Shown here one piece after another: positions 47,798 to 56,498 of a DNA stretch of 64,000 nt (position 1 is its first letter; each line of letters begins with the position of its first letter). Under the pieces are notes generated by a model that was not told the DNA's origin, did not search any database, and was given only the letters and a program-made list of their open reading frames with translations. The translations under genes and the position numbers were made by a program. The DNA comes from Pseudomonas alcaliphila JAB1 (GTDB lineage: Bacteria > Pseudomonadota > Gammaproteobacteria > Pseudomonadales > Pseudomonadaceae): positions 5,021,501 to 5,085,500 of the forward strand of contig NZ_CP016162.1 of the NCBI RefSeq assembly GCF_001941865.1, in the 5' to 3' direction.

Positions 47798-48160
47798 ATG
47801 CTCGCCGTGATCTTCGAAGTTCAGGCCAAGCCCGGCCTGCAGCAGGACTATCTCGACCTCGCCGGTGAGTTGCGCCCGCTGCTCGCCGAGCAGCCGGGTT
47901 TCATCTCCATCGAGCGCTTCCAGAGCCTGACCCAGCCGGGGAAGATCCTGTCGCTGTCGTTCTGGCAGGACGAAGCCGCGATCCAGGCCTGGCGCCAGCG
48001 CGAGGAACACCGCCGCGCACAGACGGCAGGACGCGAGGAGGTTTTCAGTCACTATCGGTTGCGCGTAGCCCGGGTATTGCGCGACTACGGCATGCACGAG
48101 CGCGAACAGGCGCCGGCCGACAGCCGCGCGATCCATGAGCAGGGGCAGTGCGATGACTGA
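47798..48160 (+). CDS. Antibiotic biosynthesis monooxygenase (ABM) domain protein
   Basis: 120 residues from the ATG at 47798 (GGGAGAAACCG upstream). Dimeric alpha-beta barrel ABM fold: VIFEVQAKPGLQQDYLDLAGELRPLLAEQPGFISIERFQS, then SFWQDEAAIQAWRQREEHRRAQ. These small enzymes oxidise quinones or haem-like molecules, or act as sulfur/oxidant-response proteins; substrate not predictable. Its stop overlaps the TauE start, so the two are co-translated. Confidence 0.88.
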   Translation: MLAVIFEVQAKPGLQQDYLDLAGELRPLLAEQPGFISIERFQSLTQPGKILSLSFWQDEAAIQAWRQREEHRRAQTAGREEVFSHYRLRVARVLRDYGMHEREQAPADSRAIHEQGQCDD

Positions 48161-48890
48161 GCACCTGCTCCTGATCCTCGTCACCTTCCTGCTCGCCGGC
48201 ATGGTCAAGGGTGTGGTCGGCCTTGGCCTGCCGACCATCGCTGTTGGTCTGCTCGGTCTGGTGATGGCGCCATTGCAAGCCGCCGCGCTGCTGATCATCC
48301 CGTCGATGGTGACCAACATCTGGCAGCTGTGCGACGGTCGCAGCCCGCTGCCGATGCTGCGCCGGCTATGGCCGATGCTGCTGGGAATCCTGTGTGGCAC
48401 GCTGCTGGTCGCCGCTCTGCTGCAGAGCCTCGACCTGCCCGGCGCCACCCGCTGGCTGGGCGTTGCACTGGTGGTTTACGCACTGCTTGGTCTGGCCAAG
48501 GTGCACTTTCGCGTGGAGCGGGCCAAGGAAGGCTGGCTGAGCCCGGTGATCGGTGCGCTCACCGGCGCGATCACCGCGGTTACCGGTGTATTCGTGATTC
48601 CCGCCGTACCCTACTTGCAGGCCATCGGCCTGGAGAAGGACGATCTGGTTCAGGCCCTGGGGTTGTCCTTCAGCGTCTCCACCCTGGCCCTGGCGGCAGC
48701 GCTCGGTCACAGCGGTGAACTGCTGCAACCGGCGGTGCTGGGTGTATCGGCCCTCGCCCTGCTGCCCGCACTGCTGGGCATGGCCGGCGGCCAGTGGCTG
48801 CGCAAACGCATCAGCGCGGAGCGCTTCAAGCGCTGGTTCTTCATCGGCCTGTTGCTGCTTGGGGCAGAACTGGCGCTGCGCGGTCTCTGA
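48153..48890 (+). CDS. TauE/SafE family membrane transporter
   Basis: 245 residues from the ATG at 48153; eight hydrophobic segments. TauE/SafE (DUF81) pattern: LAGMVKGVVGLGLPTIAVGLLGLVMAPLQAAALLIIPSMVTNIWQ and GALTGAITAVTGVFVIPAVPYLQAIGL. The family exports sulfite, sulfoacetate or related anions. Operon with the ABM protein and near cys genes suggests removal of a sulfur anion (inference). Confidence 0.9.
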   Translation: MTEHLLLILVTFLLAGMVKGVVGLGLPTIAVGLLGLVMAPLQAAALLIIPSMVTNIWQLCDGRSPLPMLRRLWPMLLGILCGTLLVAALLQSLDLPGATRWLGVALVVYALLGLAKVHFRVERAKEGWLSPVIGALTGAITAVTGVFVIPAVPYLQAIGLEKDDLVQALGLSFSVSTLALAAALGHSGELLQPAVLGVSALALLPALLGMAGGQWLRKRISAERFKRWFFIGLLLLGAELALRGL

Positions 48891-48899
48891 ACCTGACCA

Positions 48900-49301
48900 T
48901 CAAACGGCGGCAGCCTGCGAGTGCTTGAGGCCGAACCATTGCAGCTCGGCCAGCAGCGCCACCGCCAGCGCCTGAGCGATAACGAAGGCGTAGCCGAACA
49001 GGTTCGGCGACACCCAGCCGATCACCAGCACCAGCAGGCTGTCGATCACCCATAGCGCGTTGACCGCGATCACCGCCCAGATCGCCTGGCGGCTGATTTC
49101 GGCGCGGTTGGACAACCACACCAGCAGCGCCGCGAACGGCAGCAGGGCGCTACCTGCGACCAGCAACAGCAGGCGCGGTAGTTCGAGGAAGGCGCCCAGC
49201 CAGCCGGCCGCCAGGACCAGCAGCAGGCCGGTGACGCCGCTGAGCAGGCCATCGAGCAAGAGAGCGTTGCGCAGCATCGGGGTGGGTTGCAGTGCGTTCA
49301 T
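48900..49301 (-). CDS. Small integral membrane protein of unknown function
   Basis: 133 residues from the ATG at 49301 (GGAGG upstream on the gene strand); a longer frame to 49397 runs through the operator. Four membrane helices (about residues 12-36, 42-63, 70-92, 97-120). No named family recognised with certainty. Divergent from the XRE regulator, with a perfect palindrome between them, so probably its target. Confidence 0.82.
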   Translation of the reverse strand: MNALQPTPMLRNALLLDGLLSGVTGLLLVLAAGWLGAFLELPRLLLLVAGSALLPFAALLVWLSNRAEISRQAIWAVIAVNALWVIDSLLVLVIGWVSPNLFGYAFVIAQALAVALLAELQWFGLKHSQAAAV

Positions 49302-49371
49302 GATGAATCCTCCATAGGGACACCGGGGTGGTGCCTGGCCTACAGATTTCGCCGAAACGCGCGGGGCGTCG

Positions 49372-49388
49372 ATTACCTGCCAGGTAAT
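49372..49388. promoter_or_regulatory. Palindromic operator between membrane-protein gene and XRE regulator
   Basis: ATTACCTGCCAGGTAAT: perfect 8-bp arms around one base, 36 bp before the regulator start and 71 bp before the divergent gene. The position and symmetry fit a dimeric XRE/MmyB-type repressor controlling both genes. Confidence 0.78.
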
Positions 49389-49423
49389 GGCCGACATGAC
49401 CTGACTGAACTATCGTGCTGGCC

Positions 49424-50209
49424 ATGAACAATACCCAGACCGCCGGCGCCCTGTTGCGCCAATGGCGCCAAAGGCGCCGCCTGAGCCAGCTCGACCTCGC
49501 CTGCGAGGCACAGATATCCACCCGCCACCTGAGCTTCGTCGAAACCGGACGCGCCCAACCCAGCCGCGAGATGCTGCTGCATCTCGCCGAGCAGCTGGAG
49601 ATTCCCTTGCGCGAGCGCAATCGCCTGCTCAGCGCCGCCGGTTTCGCCCCGCTGTACAGCCAGCACGAACTGAGCGACCCGGCGCTGGCTCCAGCCCGCC
49701 AGGCCATCGAACAGTTGCTCAAGGCCCATGAACCCTATCCAGCGCTGGCCATCGACCGACAGTGGAACCTGCTGGCAGCCAACGCCTCGGTCGGCGCCTT
49801 TCTCGCCGGCATGCCGGACTTTCTGCTCGGCCCGCCGCTCAATGTGATGCGCCTGTCGTTGCACCCCGAAGGCCTGGCACCGCGCATCGCCAACCTCGCG
49901 CTGTGGCGCGCGCACCTGCTGATGCGCCTGCAGCGCGACGCCGAAATCAGCGGCGATGAAGCTCTGTTCAGCCTGCTCGATGAACTGCGCGGCTATCCGG
50001 CGCCGGCGGAAGTCCATGCGCCTGCGAGCGACGCCGTGCTGGTGCCACTGCAACTGCACAGCGAGCAAGGTGTGCTCAGCCTGATCAGCACCATCACGGT
50101 GTTCGGCACCCCGAATGACGTGACCCTCGCCGAACTGGCACTGGAGACCTTCTTCCCCGCCGACGCCTTCACCGCCGAGTACCTGCGCAATCTGGCGAAC
50201 AGCACCTGA
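49424..50209 (+). CDS. XRE family regulator with MmyB-like ligand-binding domain
   Basis: 261 residues from the ATG at 49424 (GTG at 49415 is possible). N-terminal helix-turn-helix (LRQWRQRRRLSQLDLACEAQISTRHLSFVETGRAQPSREMLLHLAEQLEIPLRERN is the family start, residues ~10-65). The MmyB-like domain follows (YPALAIDRQWNLLAANASVGAFL; PLNVMRLSLHPEGLAPRIANL; VPLQLHSEQGVLSLISTITVFGTP). Such regulators bind small hydrophobic ligands and repress a neighbouring dehydrogenase or membrane-protein gene. Confidence 0.92.
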   Translation: MNNTQTAGALLRQWRQRRRLSQLDLACEAQISTRHLSFVETGRAQPSREMLLHLAEQLEIPLRERNRLLSAAGFAPLYSQHELSDPALAPARQAIEQLLKAHEPYPALAIDRQWNLLAANASVGAFLAGMPDFLLGPPLNVMRLSLHPEGLAPRIANLALWRAHLLMRLQRDAEISGDEALFSLLDELRGYPAPAEVHAPASDAVLVPLQLHSEQGVLSLISTITVFGTPNDVTLAELALETFFPADAFTAEYLRNLANST

Positions 50210-50340
50210 ACGGTAGCGATTTCCGACGAAATCACTCTTTCGGGTCATGCTCTGCAGCGCGTCACGCAGTAGTCTTGGCGCTGCGTCATTGACGCTGCCC
50301 ACTGCATACCTGCTCAAAACAATAACAAGGAGCACCCCGG

Positions 50341-51087
50341 ATGCGCTGTAAAGCACTGTTGCGCCATGCTTTTTTCTGGTCGCTCGGACTCTTCGTCGGG
50401 CTCTCGCCAATGGCCTTCGCCGAAGCCGTCAGCCCGCAGGAACAAATTCAGATACACGCCAGCCGCGCCACCAGCAGCCTCATGCTGTTACGTGGCGAAG
50501 GCTTCCAGAAGACCCATCAGCAGCGCCTGGAAGCCGACCTGGCCGCTCTGGCTGGCGCCATGCAGAGCCTGCCGCAAGGCAGCGCCGAACTCACCAGCGC
50601 CCATCAGGCCCTCGTTACCCAATTGCGCAACGGTGTTTCCTATGGCCCCGGTGACGAGAACGTACCCTGGCGCTTTCCCGAAGACCTCAGCCGCGCCCTG
50701 CGCGACATCCTCAGCACGGCCCGTGCACTACCGGGCGCCGAAGGCCAGAGCGAGCTGGCGGCGAAGGTCGAGTACCTCAGCGTGCAATACCTCAGCCGCT
50801 CCTACCTGGGCACCTTCGAGATCGCCCGCGAGCAGCCCGGCACCTACCTCGGTCAGGACGAACGCCTACTGCTGCCGGCCATCGACAGCGAACTGCAGGC
50901 ACTCAAGGACCAATCCGACCCGCAGGTGAGCAAGCTGCAGACGCGCTGGAGCTATCTGCGTGCCGCGCTGGCCGACATGAACAGCCAGAGCAACACCCTG
51001 CAGAGCGTCTCCGGCCGCCCCTTTGCACCCATCACCGTGGATCGCCACGCACGCTCGATGACGGCACAGTGGATGGAAATGTTCTAG
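50341..51087 (+). CDS. Exported protein of unknown function
   Basis: 248 residues; AAGGAG upstream, signal peptide (HAFFWSLGLFVGLSPMAFAEA). The mature part is largely helical and hydrophilic (ASRATSSLMLLRGEGFQKTHQQRLEADLAALAGAMQSLP; YLGTFEIAREQPGTYLGQDERLLLPAIDSELQAL). I recognise it only as a conserved Pseudomonas hypothetical; no catalytic motif is seen. Single gene between two intergenic spaces. Confidence 0.8.
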   Translation: MRCKALLRHAFFWSLGLFVGLSPMAFAEAVSPQEQIQIHASRATSSLMLLRGEGFQKTHQQRLEADLAALAGAMQSLPQGSAELTSAHQALVTQLRNGVSYGPGDENVPWRFPEDLSRALRDILSTARALPGAEGQSELAAKVEYLSVQYLSRSYLGTFEIAREQPGTYLGQDERLLLPAIDSELQALKDQSDPQVSKLQTRWSYLRAALADMNSQSNTLQSVSGRPFAPITVDRHARSMTAQWMEMF

Positions 51088-51110
51088 CCCCGCGACCGTG
51101 CAGAGCAATC

Positions 51111-51195
51111 GTAGGAGCCGGCTTGCTGGCGATGCTTTTCGTCAGCAGGGATGATGATCATCACGCCGCCGGATCGCCAGCAAGCTGGCTCCTAC
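51111..51195. repeat. GTAGGAGCCGGCTTGCTGGCGATG inverted repeat
   Basis: Left arm GTAGGAGCCGGCTTGCTGGCGAT, right arm ATCGCCAGCAAGCTGGCTCCTAC, loop ~39 bp. A second, partly degraded copy lies at 61018-61075. Confidence 0.88.
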
Positions 51196-51227
51196 ATGCG
51201 CTCCGTATCTACGTTTAACTGACCGGC

Positions 51228-51752
51228 TCAGGCCAGCGCCTTCTTCTCGCGGATGCAGGTCGGCCCGGCGATCTCCACCACGGCATGCTCGACTTCCTTG
51301 CGCAGGCCGAGCAGAAAGGCCAGTTCAGCGACCACGAACAGCGGCCCGATCACCAGCCCCATGACGTCATCGACGAAGGCCGGCTTGCGTCCTTCGTAGT
51401 AATGACCGACGAACTGGATGACCCAGCCGACCACGAACAGGCCAATGCCTGACATCAGCCACAGGGCTGTGGAAGCGACCGCCAGGCTGGCACCGGCCCA
51501 CAGGCACAGCCCCAGCAGTACGGCCATGAGCAGGCCGAAACGGGTGTCCAGGCGCAGGTAGAACCATGCCGACGCCAGCGCCACCAGCGTGGCAGGCGCC
51601 AGCCACAGGCCGGCGAGATGGAAACCTGGCCGCGACAGCAGCACAGCGACGGCCAGCACGATCATCGGGATGCCGATGAAATGACTGGCGATATTGCGCC
51701 GGTCGCGATGGTAGGCGGCATATTGCGCCAGGTGATCGACGAGGGTTTTCAT
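51228..51752 (-). CDS. Mpo1-like (DUF962) membrane protein
   Basis: 174 residues from the ATG at 51752 (GAGGA upstream); the frame can extend to 51920 but that would cover the Crp/Fnr promoter. DUF962/Mpo1 features: DHLAQYAAYHRDRRNIASHFIGIPMIVLAV and IQFVGHYYEGRKPAFVDD, four membrane helices. Yeast Mpo1 is an iron-dependent dioxygenase acting on 2-hydroxy fatty acids; the bacterial role is not established. Divergent from the Crp/Fnr gene. Confidence 0.87.
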   Translation of the reverse strand: MKTLVDHLAQYAAYHRDRRNIASHFIGIPMIVLAVAVLLSRPGFHLAGLWLAPATLVALASAWFYLRLDTRFGLLMAVLLGLCLWAGASLAVASTALWLMSGIGLFVVGWVIQFVGHYYEGRKPAFVDDVMGLVIGPLFVVAELAFLLGLRKEVEHAVVEIAGPTCIREKKALA

Positions 51753-51814
51753 TATTATCGTCCTCAGGTGTGAAACGGGCCCGTACATGATCTCCCCACC
51801 TTGGCTAGTCGCAC

Positions 51815-51830
51815 TGTCGGCTAGCCGACA
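51815..51830. promoter_or_regulatory. Candidate Crp/Fnr-type operator
   Basis: TGTCGGCTAGCCGACA is a perfect 16-bp palindrome with the 5-6-5 layout of CRP sites (TGTGA-N6-TCACA) but TGTCG half-sites. It lies 46 bp before the Crp/Fnr-type gene and 63 bp before the divergent Mpo1-like gene. Confidence 0.68.
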
Positions 51831-51875
51831 ATGGCAGGGAAGGCCGCACCGCCGCGCAACCTCACAGGAGCCGCA

Positions 51876-52559
51876 ATGCCCGATCCCCGTCATTACTTCA
51901 GCCAGCTGAACCAGGGCCACTGGTTCGCCGCATTACCCCCAGCGCTGAGCCAGAGCCTGCTGGACATGGCCCAGGTGCAACGCCTGGATGCCGGCCAGCG
52001 GCTGTTTCGCCGTGGCAACAAACCCAGCGGGCTGTACGCGGTGGTCGAAGGTGCAGTGCGCATCGGCGCGGTCAGCGAAAACGGCAAGGAGGCATTGCTA
52101 ACCCTGGTCGAGCCGCCCTACTGGTTCGGCGAAATTTCCCTGTTCGATGGCCTGCCGCGCACCCACGATGCCTTCGCCGAAAGCGCCAGCACCCTGCTAC
52201 TGCTACCCCAGCACGACCTGCTCGCGCTGCTTGAACGCGAGCCGCAGTACTGGCGCGACTTCGCCCTGCTGATGAGCCACAAGCTGCGTCTGGCCTTCGT
52301 CGCTCTGGAAGACATGAGCCTGCTACCCGCCGCGCCGCGCCTGGCCCGACGCCTGCTGCTGATCGCCGAGAACTACGGTGAAAGTGAACCGCGTCGGGTG
52401 CTGCACCTGGCCCAGGAGCGGCTGGCGCTGATGCTCTCGCTGTCGCGCCAGACCACCAACCAGATTCTCAAGGAGCTGCAGGCGCAGGGCGTGGTGCAGC
52501 TCACCTATGGTGAGATCGAAATTCTCGACTTCGAGCGTCTGCGCCAGCTGGCCTCCTGA
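51876..52559 (+). CDS. Crp/Fnr family transcriptional regulator
   Basis: 227 residues from the ATG at 51876 (CAGGAG upstream). Cyclic-nucleotide-binding-like sensor (GQRLFRRGNKPSGLYAVVEGAVRIG; WFGEISLFDGLPRTHDAFAES) and winged helix with recognition helix SRQTTNQILKELQ. No FNR-type Cys cluster. The FGEISLFDG...RTHDA pocket resembles the cAMP pocket loosely; the ligand is uncertain. It may autoregulate through the palindrome at 51815. Confidence 0.9.
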   Translation: MPDPRHYFSQLNQGHWFAALPPALSQSLLDMAQVQRLDAGQRLFRRGNKPSGLYAVVEGAVRIGAVSENGKEALLTLVEPPYWFGEISLFDGLPRTHDAFAESASTLLLLPQHDLLALLEREPQYWRDFALLMSHKLRLAFVALEDMSLLPAAPRLARRLLLIAENYGESEPRRVLHLAQERLALMLSLSRQTTNQILKELQAQGVVQLTYGEIEILDFERLRQLAS

Positions 52560-52620
52560 ACCGCTGGCGTCCTGCCACTGTCCAATCCCTGTCGTTTTTC
52601 TTGCAGGAAGTACCGCACCG

Positions 52621-54615
52621 ATGCCAGACAATGCCCCCGCTCCGCTGCCCGATGTGCTAGCCGGCCCGCTGCTGCGCCGCCTGGAGCCCGGCCGCCTGGT
52701 GCTGTGGCTGGTGGCCAGCCGCGAACTGAGCCTGCAACTGTGGCTGCAACCCGAGGGCCAGGCGCAGCAGACGCATGCGCTGGACGAACACTGCCAGCAA
52801 CTGCCGCTGGGCCGGCACGCCGTGCTGCACCTGATCGACCTGCCGCTCGAACAGGCACTGCCACAAGACCAACGCATCGCCTACGACCTGCAGATCATCG
52901 ACAGCGCGGGCGCGAAAGGCATGCGCGACTGGGCGCCGCACCTGCTCTACGACGGTGCTGAGCATGCTGATTTCGTCCTGCGCTCGCGCGTCGACCAGCT
53001 GCTCCACGGCTCCTGCCGCAAGCCGCACCACGCCGCCGATGACGGCCTGCTCTGCGCCGACCGCCTGCTGGCAAGTCAGCCCGAAGCCGAGCAGCGTCCG
53101 GCACTGCTGCTGATGAGCGGCGACCAGGTCTATGTCGATGATGTCGCCGGCCCATTGCTGTGCGCCATTCACCAACTGATCGCCCGCCTCGGTCTGTTCG
53201 ACGAGTTTCTCGAAGGTGCCGTGGTCGAGGACAGCCAGGCGCTCTACGCCAACCCGGTCGGCTACTACCAGCGCGCCGAGCTGCTGCCGGCGGTGAAGAG
53301 CAACCAGACCCTGCGCGACAAATTCTTCGGCGGTGTGGAGAAACCGGTCTTCACCACCAGCAGTGCCGACAATCATCTGGTGACCTTCGCCGAGATGATC
53401 GCCATGTACCTGCTGGTCTGGTCGCCGCTGCCCTGGACGCTGATCAGCGAAGAGCAGCCAGCGCTGGACGAAGAACAGCAGCAGCGTTACGCCCGTGAGC
53501 GCGAACGCATCGACGCCTTCCGCCAGACCCTCGGCCAGGCCGCGCGGGCGTTCGCCCACCTGCCGACGCTGATGATCTTCGACGACCACGATGTCACCGA
53601 TGACTGGAACCTCTCCGCGCGCTGGGAGCAGACCGCCTACGGCCATCCGTTCTCCAAGCGCATCATCGGCAACGCCCTGCTCGCCTATCTGCTGTGCCAG
53701 GGCTGGGGCAACAACCCGGATGTATTCGATGAGCCGCTGCAGGCCTTTGCCGACCTGCTGCAGCAGCGTCAGAACCATCACTTGCAAGCCAGTGCGCAGG
53801 ACGCGCTGATCGACCAGTTGCTGCATTTCGAGCAGTGGCACTACGTGCTGCCGACCACACCGGCGCTACTGGTGCTGGACACCCGCACGCGCCGCTGGCG
53901 CAGCGAAGGGCGCCTGTCGAAACCCTCGGGGCTGATGGACTGGGAAGCGCTGTGCGACTTTCAGCAGGCGCTGCTCGATCACCCCAGCTGCATCATCGTC
54001 TCGCCGGCGCCGATGTTCGGCGTGAAGCTGATCGAGGGCATCCAGAAACTGTTCACCTATGCCGGCCACCCGCTGATGGTCGATGCGGAAAACTGGATGG
54101 CCCATCGCGGCGCGGCCAGCGTGATGATGAACATCTTCCGCCACTCGCGTACGCCGGGTGATTTCGTCATCCTCTCCGGTGACGTGCACTACTCCTTCGT
54201 CTACCGCGTTAGCATCCGCCACCGGCGCGCCAGCCCGACCATCTGGCAGATCACCAGCAGCGGCATCAAGAACGAATTCCCGGCCGACCTGCTGGACTGG
54301 TTCGATCGCCTCAACCGCTGGCTCTACGCGCCCTGGTCACCGCTCAACTGGCTGACCAAGCGCCGGCGCATGCGCGTCACCCCGCTGATCCCCGACCGCA
54401 GCCGCTCGGGTGAACGCCTGTGGAACAGCGCCGGCCTCGGCCAGGTGTTCTTCGACGAACAGGGCCGGCCCAAACGCATCCTCCAGCTCAACGCCGACGG
54501 CTCACCGCCGGCGACCTTCGTTGCCGAGCGTGAATCAGGCACGGCGACAGCACCACTGCTCGGGCATCCTGATCGCAGGGCAGCACCGCGGGACGGCGGC
54601 GCAAGCCACCCGTGA
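52621..54615 (+). CDS. PhoD-like metallophosphatase (alkaline phosphatase D family)
   Basis: 664 residues from the ATG at 52621. A PhoD-like phosphatase: metal-site motifs SGDQVYVDDV (~residue 162-171), FDDHDVTDDWNL and LSGDVHYSFVYR. No signal peptide, so a cytoplasmic enzyme is predicted, unlike secreted PhoD. The C-terminal ~60 residues are polar and variable. Lies 61 bp after the Crp/Fnr gene in the same direction. Confidence 0.88.
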   Translation: MPDNAPAPLPDVLAGPLLRRLEPGRLVLWLVASRELSLQLWLQPEGQAQQTHALDEHCQQLPLGRHAVLHLIDLPLEQALPQDQRIAYDLQIIDSAGAKGMRDWAPHLLYDGAEHADFVLRSRVDQLLHGSCRKPHHAADDGLLCADRLLASQPEAEQRPALLLMSGDQVYVDDVAGPLLCAIHQLIARLGLFDEFLEGAVVEDSQALYANPVGYYQRAELLPAVKSNQTLRDKFFGGVEKPVFTTSSADNHLVTFAEMIAMYLLVWSPLPWTLISEEQPALDEEQQQRYARERERIDAFRQTLGQAARAFAHLPTLMIFDDHDVTDDWNLSARWEQTAYGHPFSKRIIGNALLAYLLCQGWGNNPDVFDEPLQAFADLLQQRQNHHLQASAQDALIDQLLHFEQWHYVLPTTPALLVLDTRTRRWRSEGRLSKPSGLMDWEALCDFQQALLDHPSCIIVSPAPMFGVKLIEGIQKLFTYAGHPLMVDAENWMAHRGAASVMMNIFRHSRTPGDFVILSGDVHYSFVYRVSIRHRRASPTIWQITSSGIKNEFPADLLDWFDRLNRWLYAPWSPLNWLTKRRRMRVTPLIPDRSRSGERLWNSAGLGQVFFDEQGRPKRILQLNADGSPPATFVAERESGTATAPLLGHPDRRAAPRDGGASHP

Positions 54616-54666
54616 GCCACGGCCAGGTCGACCAGGGCTAGAACGCCATCTTTACCGGTGAGCGTA

Positions 54667-54972
54667 CTAGCCCAGCACAGGCCGCATGAAACTGCGCTCG
54701 TAACTGATGACGCAGCGCGTTTCCTCGGCGTACTTGAATGCCGCCAGGCATTCGGCATCGGCAAACGAGTCCTGCCGATAGCGCTCGTAGGCGGCGAGGC
54801 TGGGGAAGCTGAACAGCGCCAACGCCACGTTGTTGGCCCCCTCCGACGGCAGGAAATAGCCGTGGTGCGTCCCACCGAACTTCGCCACCAGGGGAATCCA
54901 CAACTTGGCGTAATGCTCGAAGGCTTCGAGCTTGTACGGGTCGATGATATAGCGCAGATAACAGGTGATCAT
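54667..54972 (-). CDS. NIPSNAP family protein
   Basis: 101 residues from the ATG at 54972; the long frame to 55377 is the shadow of the oxidase. Ferredoxin-like NIPSNAP domain: CYLRYIIDPYKLEAFEHYAKLWIPLVAKFGG ... GYFLPSEGANNVALALFSFPSLAAYERYRQD. Function of these small proteins is not known. Downstream of, and same strand as, the polyamine oxidase gene. Confidence 0.87.
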   Translation of the reverse strand: MITCYLRYIIDPYKLEAFEHYAKLWIPLVAKFGGTHHGYFLPSEGANNVALALFSFPSLAAYERYRQDSFADAECLAAFKYAEETRCVISYERSFMRPVLG

Positions 54973-55052
54973 CCGGGTCTCCAGGGCGCTGAAGCAAACC
55001 CGGATATGAACACAACCTGGAATCCAACCGCCATCGCCGCCTGCAACGACGC

Positions 55053-56366
55053 TCAGCGCAGCTTCTCGAGCATCTGGTAGTACCACATGCCGGCGGCCAG
55101 CATCGGGTTGCCGAGTTGGTCGCCCAGCGGCACCTTGATGTGCTTGCAGGCGGCGAAGGTGTCGTACTGCTCCAGATCGCCAGTGATGGCCTTGGCCATG
55201 ATCTCGCCCATGATGTGGGTGGTGGCGATGCCATGACCGGAGTAGCCCTGGCAGTACCAGACGTTGGATGAGAGCTTGCCCAGCTGCGGGATGCGGTTCA
55301 TCACGATGCCCATGGCGCAGCTCCACTGGAAGTCGATCTGCACGCCCTTGAGCTGCGGGAAGGTGCTCTCGATGCACGGACGCAGCTCGCCGGCGATATC
55401 GCGCGAGTCACGCCCGGAGTAGTTGCAACCACCGCCGAACAGCAGGCGGCCATCGGCGGTCAGGCGGTAGTAGTCGAGCACGAAGCGGCAGTCGTACACC
55501 GCCAGGTCCTGCGGGTTGATCTCTTTCGCCAGGTCGCCCAGCGGCGCGGTGGTGACGATGCCGCCCATGGCCGGGAAGATCAGGCCCTTGAGCTTGCGCC
55601 GTTCCAGCTTGTGGTAGACGTCACCGGCCAGCAGCACCTGCTTGGCCTCGATGCGCCCGCCCGTGGTGACCACTGCCGGACGCGGGCCGTGGACGATATC
55701 CAGCACCTCGGAATGTTCGAAGATCAGCGCGCCCAGGCTCTCGGCGGCCTTGGCCTCACCAATGCACAGGTTGAGTGGATGCAGGTGCATGTTGCGGGTG
55801 TTTTTCAGCGCACCGCAATACAGATCGCTGCCTAGCTGGGCACGTACACCGGCCGCGTCGAGCAGGGTGACATCCTCGCCCATGCCACGGCGCAATGCCT
55901 CGTCATAAGTCGCCTTGAGCTCATCCATATGGCTGGCTTTCATCGCGGTATGCAGATGGCCGTGCTTGAGGTCGCAGTCGATGCCATATTTGGCCACGCG
56001 GTTCTTGATGATCTCGTGGCCGCGCCAGCGCAGGTGCCAGATGAAGTCATCCACTTCATCGCCCAGCGTGTTGCGCATCTGCTTGCGCATGGCCTCGTCG
56101 CCGGACAGGCTGCCGGTGACCTGGCCGCCGTTGCGCCCGCTGGCGCCCCAGCCGATCTTGTTGGTCTCCACCACAGCCACCTTGAGGCCGCGCTCGGCCA
56201 GCTCCACCGCAGTGGCGACGCCGGTGAAGCCGCCGCCGATGATGGCCACATCGACGCTCACGCTTCCCTGCAGCGTCGGGTAGTCGGTCTCGAAATTGAG
56301 CGAGGCCGAGTAGTAGGAAGGCGCGCGCTCGGCGGCGGGTTTGACGGGTTGGTTGATCGCGTTCAT
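55053..56366 (-). CDS. FAD-dependent gamma-glutamylpolyamine oxidase, PuuB/PauB-like
   Basis: 437 residues from the ATG at 56366 (AAGGAT upstream). DAO-family flavoenzyme: dinucleotide motif VAIIGGGFTGVATAVELAERG (~residues 39-59), GASGRNGGQV and the C-terminal CQGYSGHGIATTH. Closest in type to gamma-glutamylputrescine oxidase, which oxidises glutamylated polyamines in putrescine breakdown. The synthetase for that substrate type is the next gene upstream. Exact polyamine preference is not visible. Confidence 0.87.
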   Translation of the reverse strand: MNAINQPVKPAAERAPSYYSASLNFETDYPTLQGSVSVDVAIIGGGFTGVATAVELAERGLKVAVVETNKIGWGASGRNGGQVTGSLSGDEAMRKQMRNTLGDEVDDFIWHLRWRGHEIIKNRVAKYGIDCDLKHGHLHTAMKASHMDELKATYDEALRRGMGEDVTLLDAAGVRAQLGSDLYCGALKNTRNMHLHPLNLCIGEAKAAESLGALIFEHSEVLDIVHGPRPAVVTTGGRIEAKQVLLAGDVYHKLERRKLKGLIFPAMGGIVTTAPLGDLAKEINPQDLAVYDCRFVLDYYRLTADGRLLFGGGCNYSGRDSRDIAGELRPCIESTFPQLKGVQIDFQWSCAMGIVMNRIPQLGKLSSNVWYCQGYSGHGIATTHIMGEIMAKAITGDLEQYDTFAACKHIKVPLGDQLGNPMLAAGMWYYQMLEKLR

Positions 56367-56429
56367 TGCAAAATCCTTGTGGCGGTTGCCGCCAGGGTGC
56401 GCCGTGCGCACCAGTAAATCCGGAGAATT

Positions 56430-56490
56430 CGCGGCTGAAGCCGCTCCTACATGGGGTGCACACTTCGTAGGAGCGGCTTTAGCCGCGATG
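56430..56490. repeat. Inverted pair of GTAGGAGCGGCTTTAGCCGCGA elements
   Basis: CGCGGCTGAAGCCGCTCCTAC (56430-56450) faces GTAGGAGCGGCTTTAGCCGCGATG (56467-56490) between the oxidase and synthetase genes. Related units at 26066-26085, 34668-34757 and 62539-62605. Confidence 0.88.
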
Positions 56491-56498
56491 CTGTTCAG

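Noticed and set aside
54667..55377. 236-codon minus-strand frame containing the NIPSNAP protein
   Set aside because: The upstream 135 codons are the wrong frame of the polyamine oxidase gene; the ATG at 54972 gives the family length.
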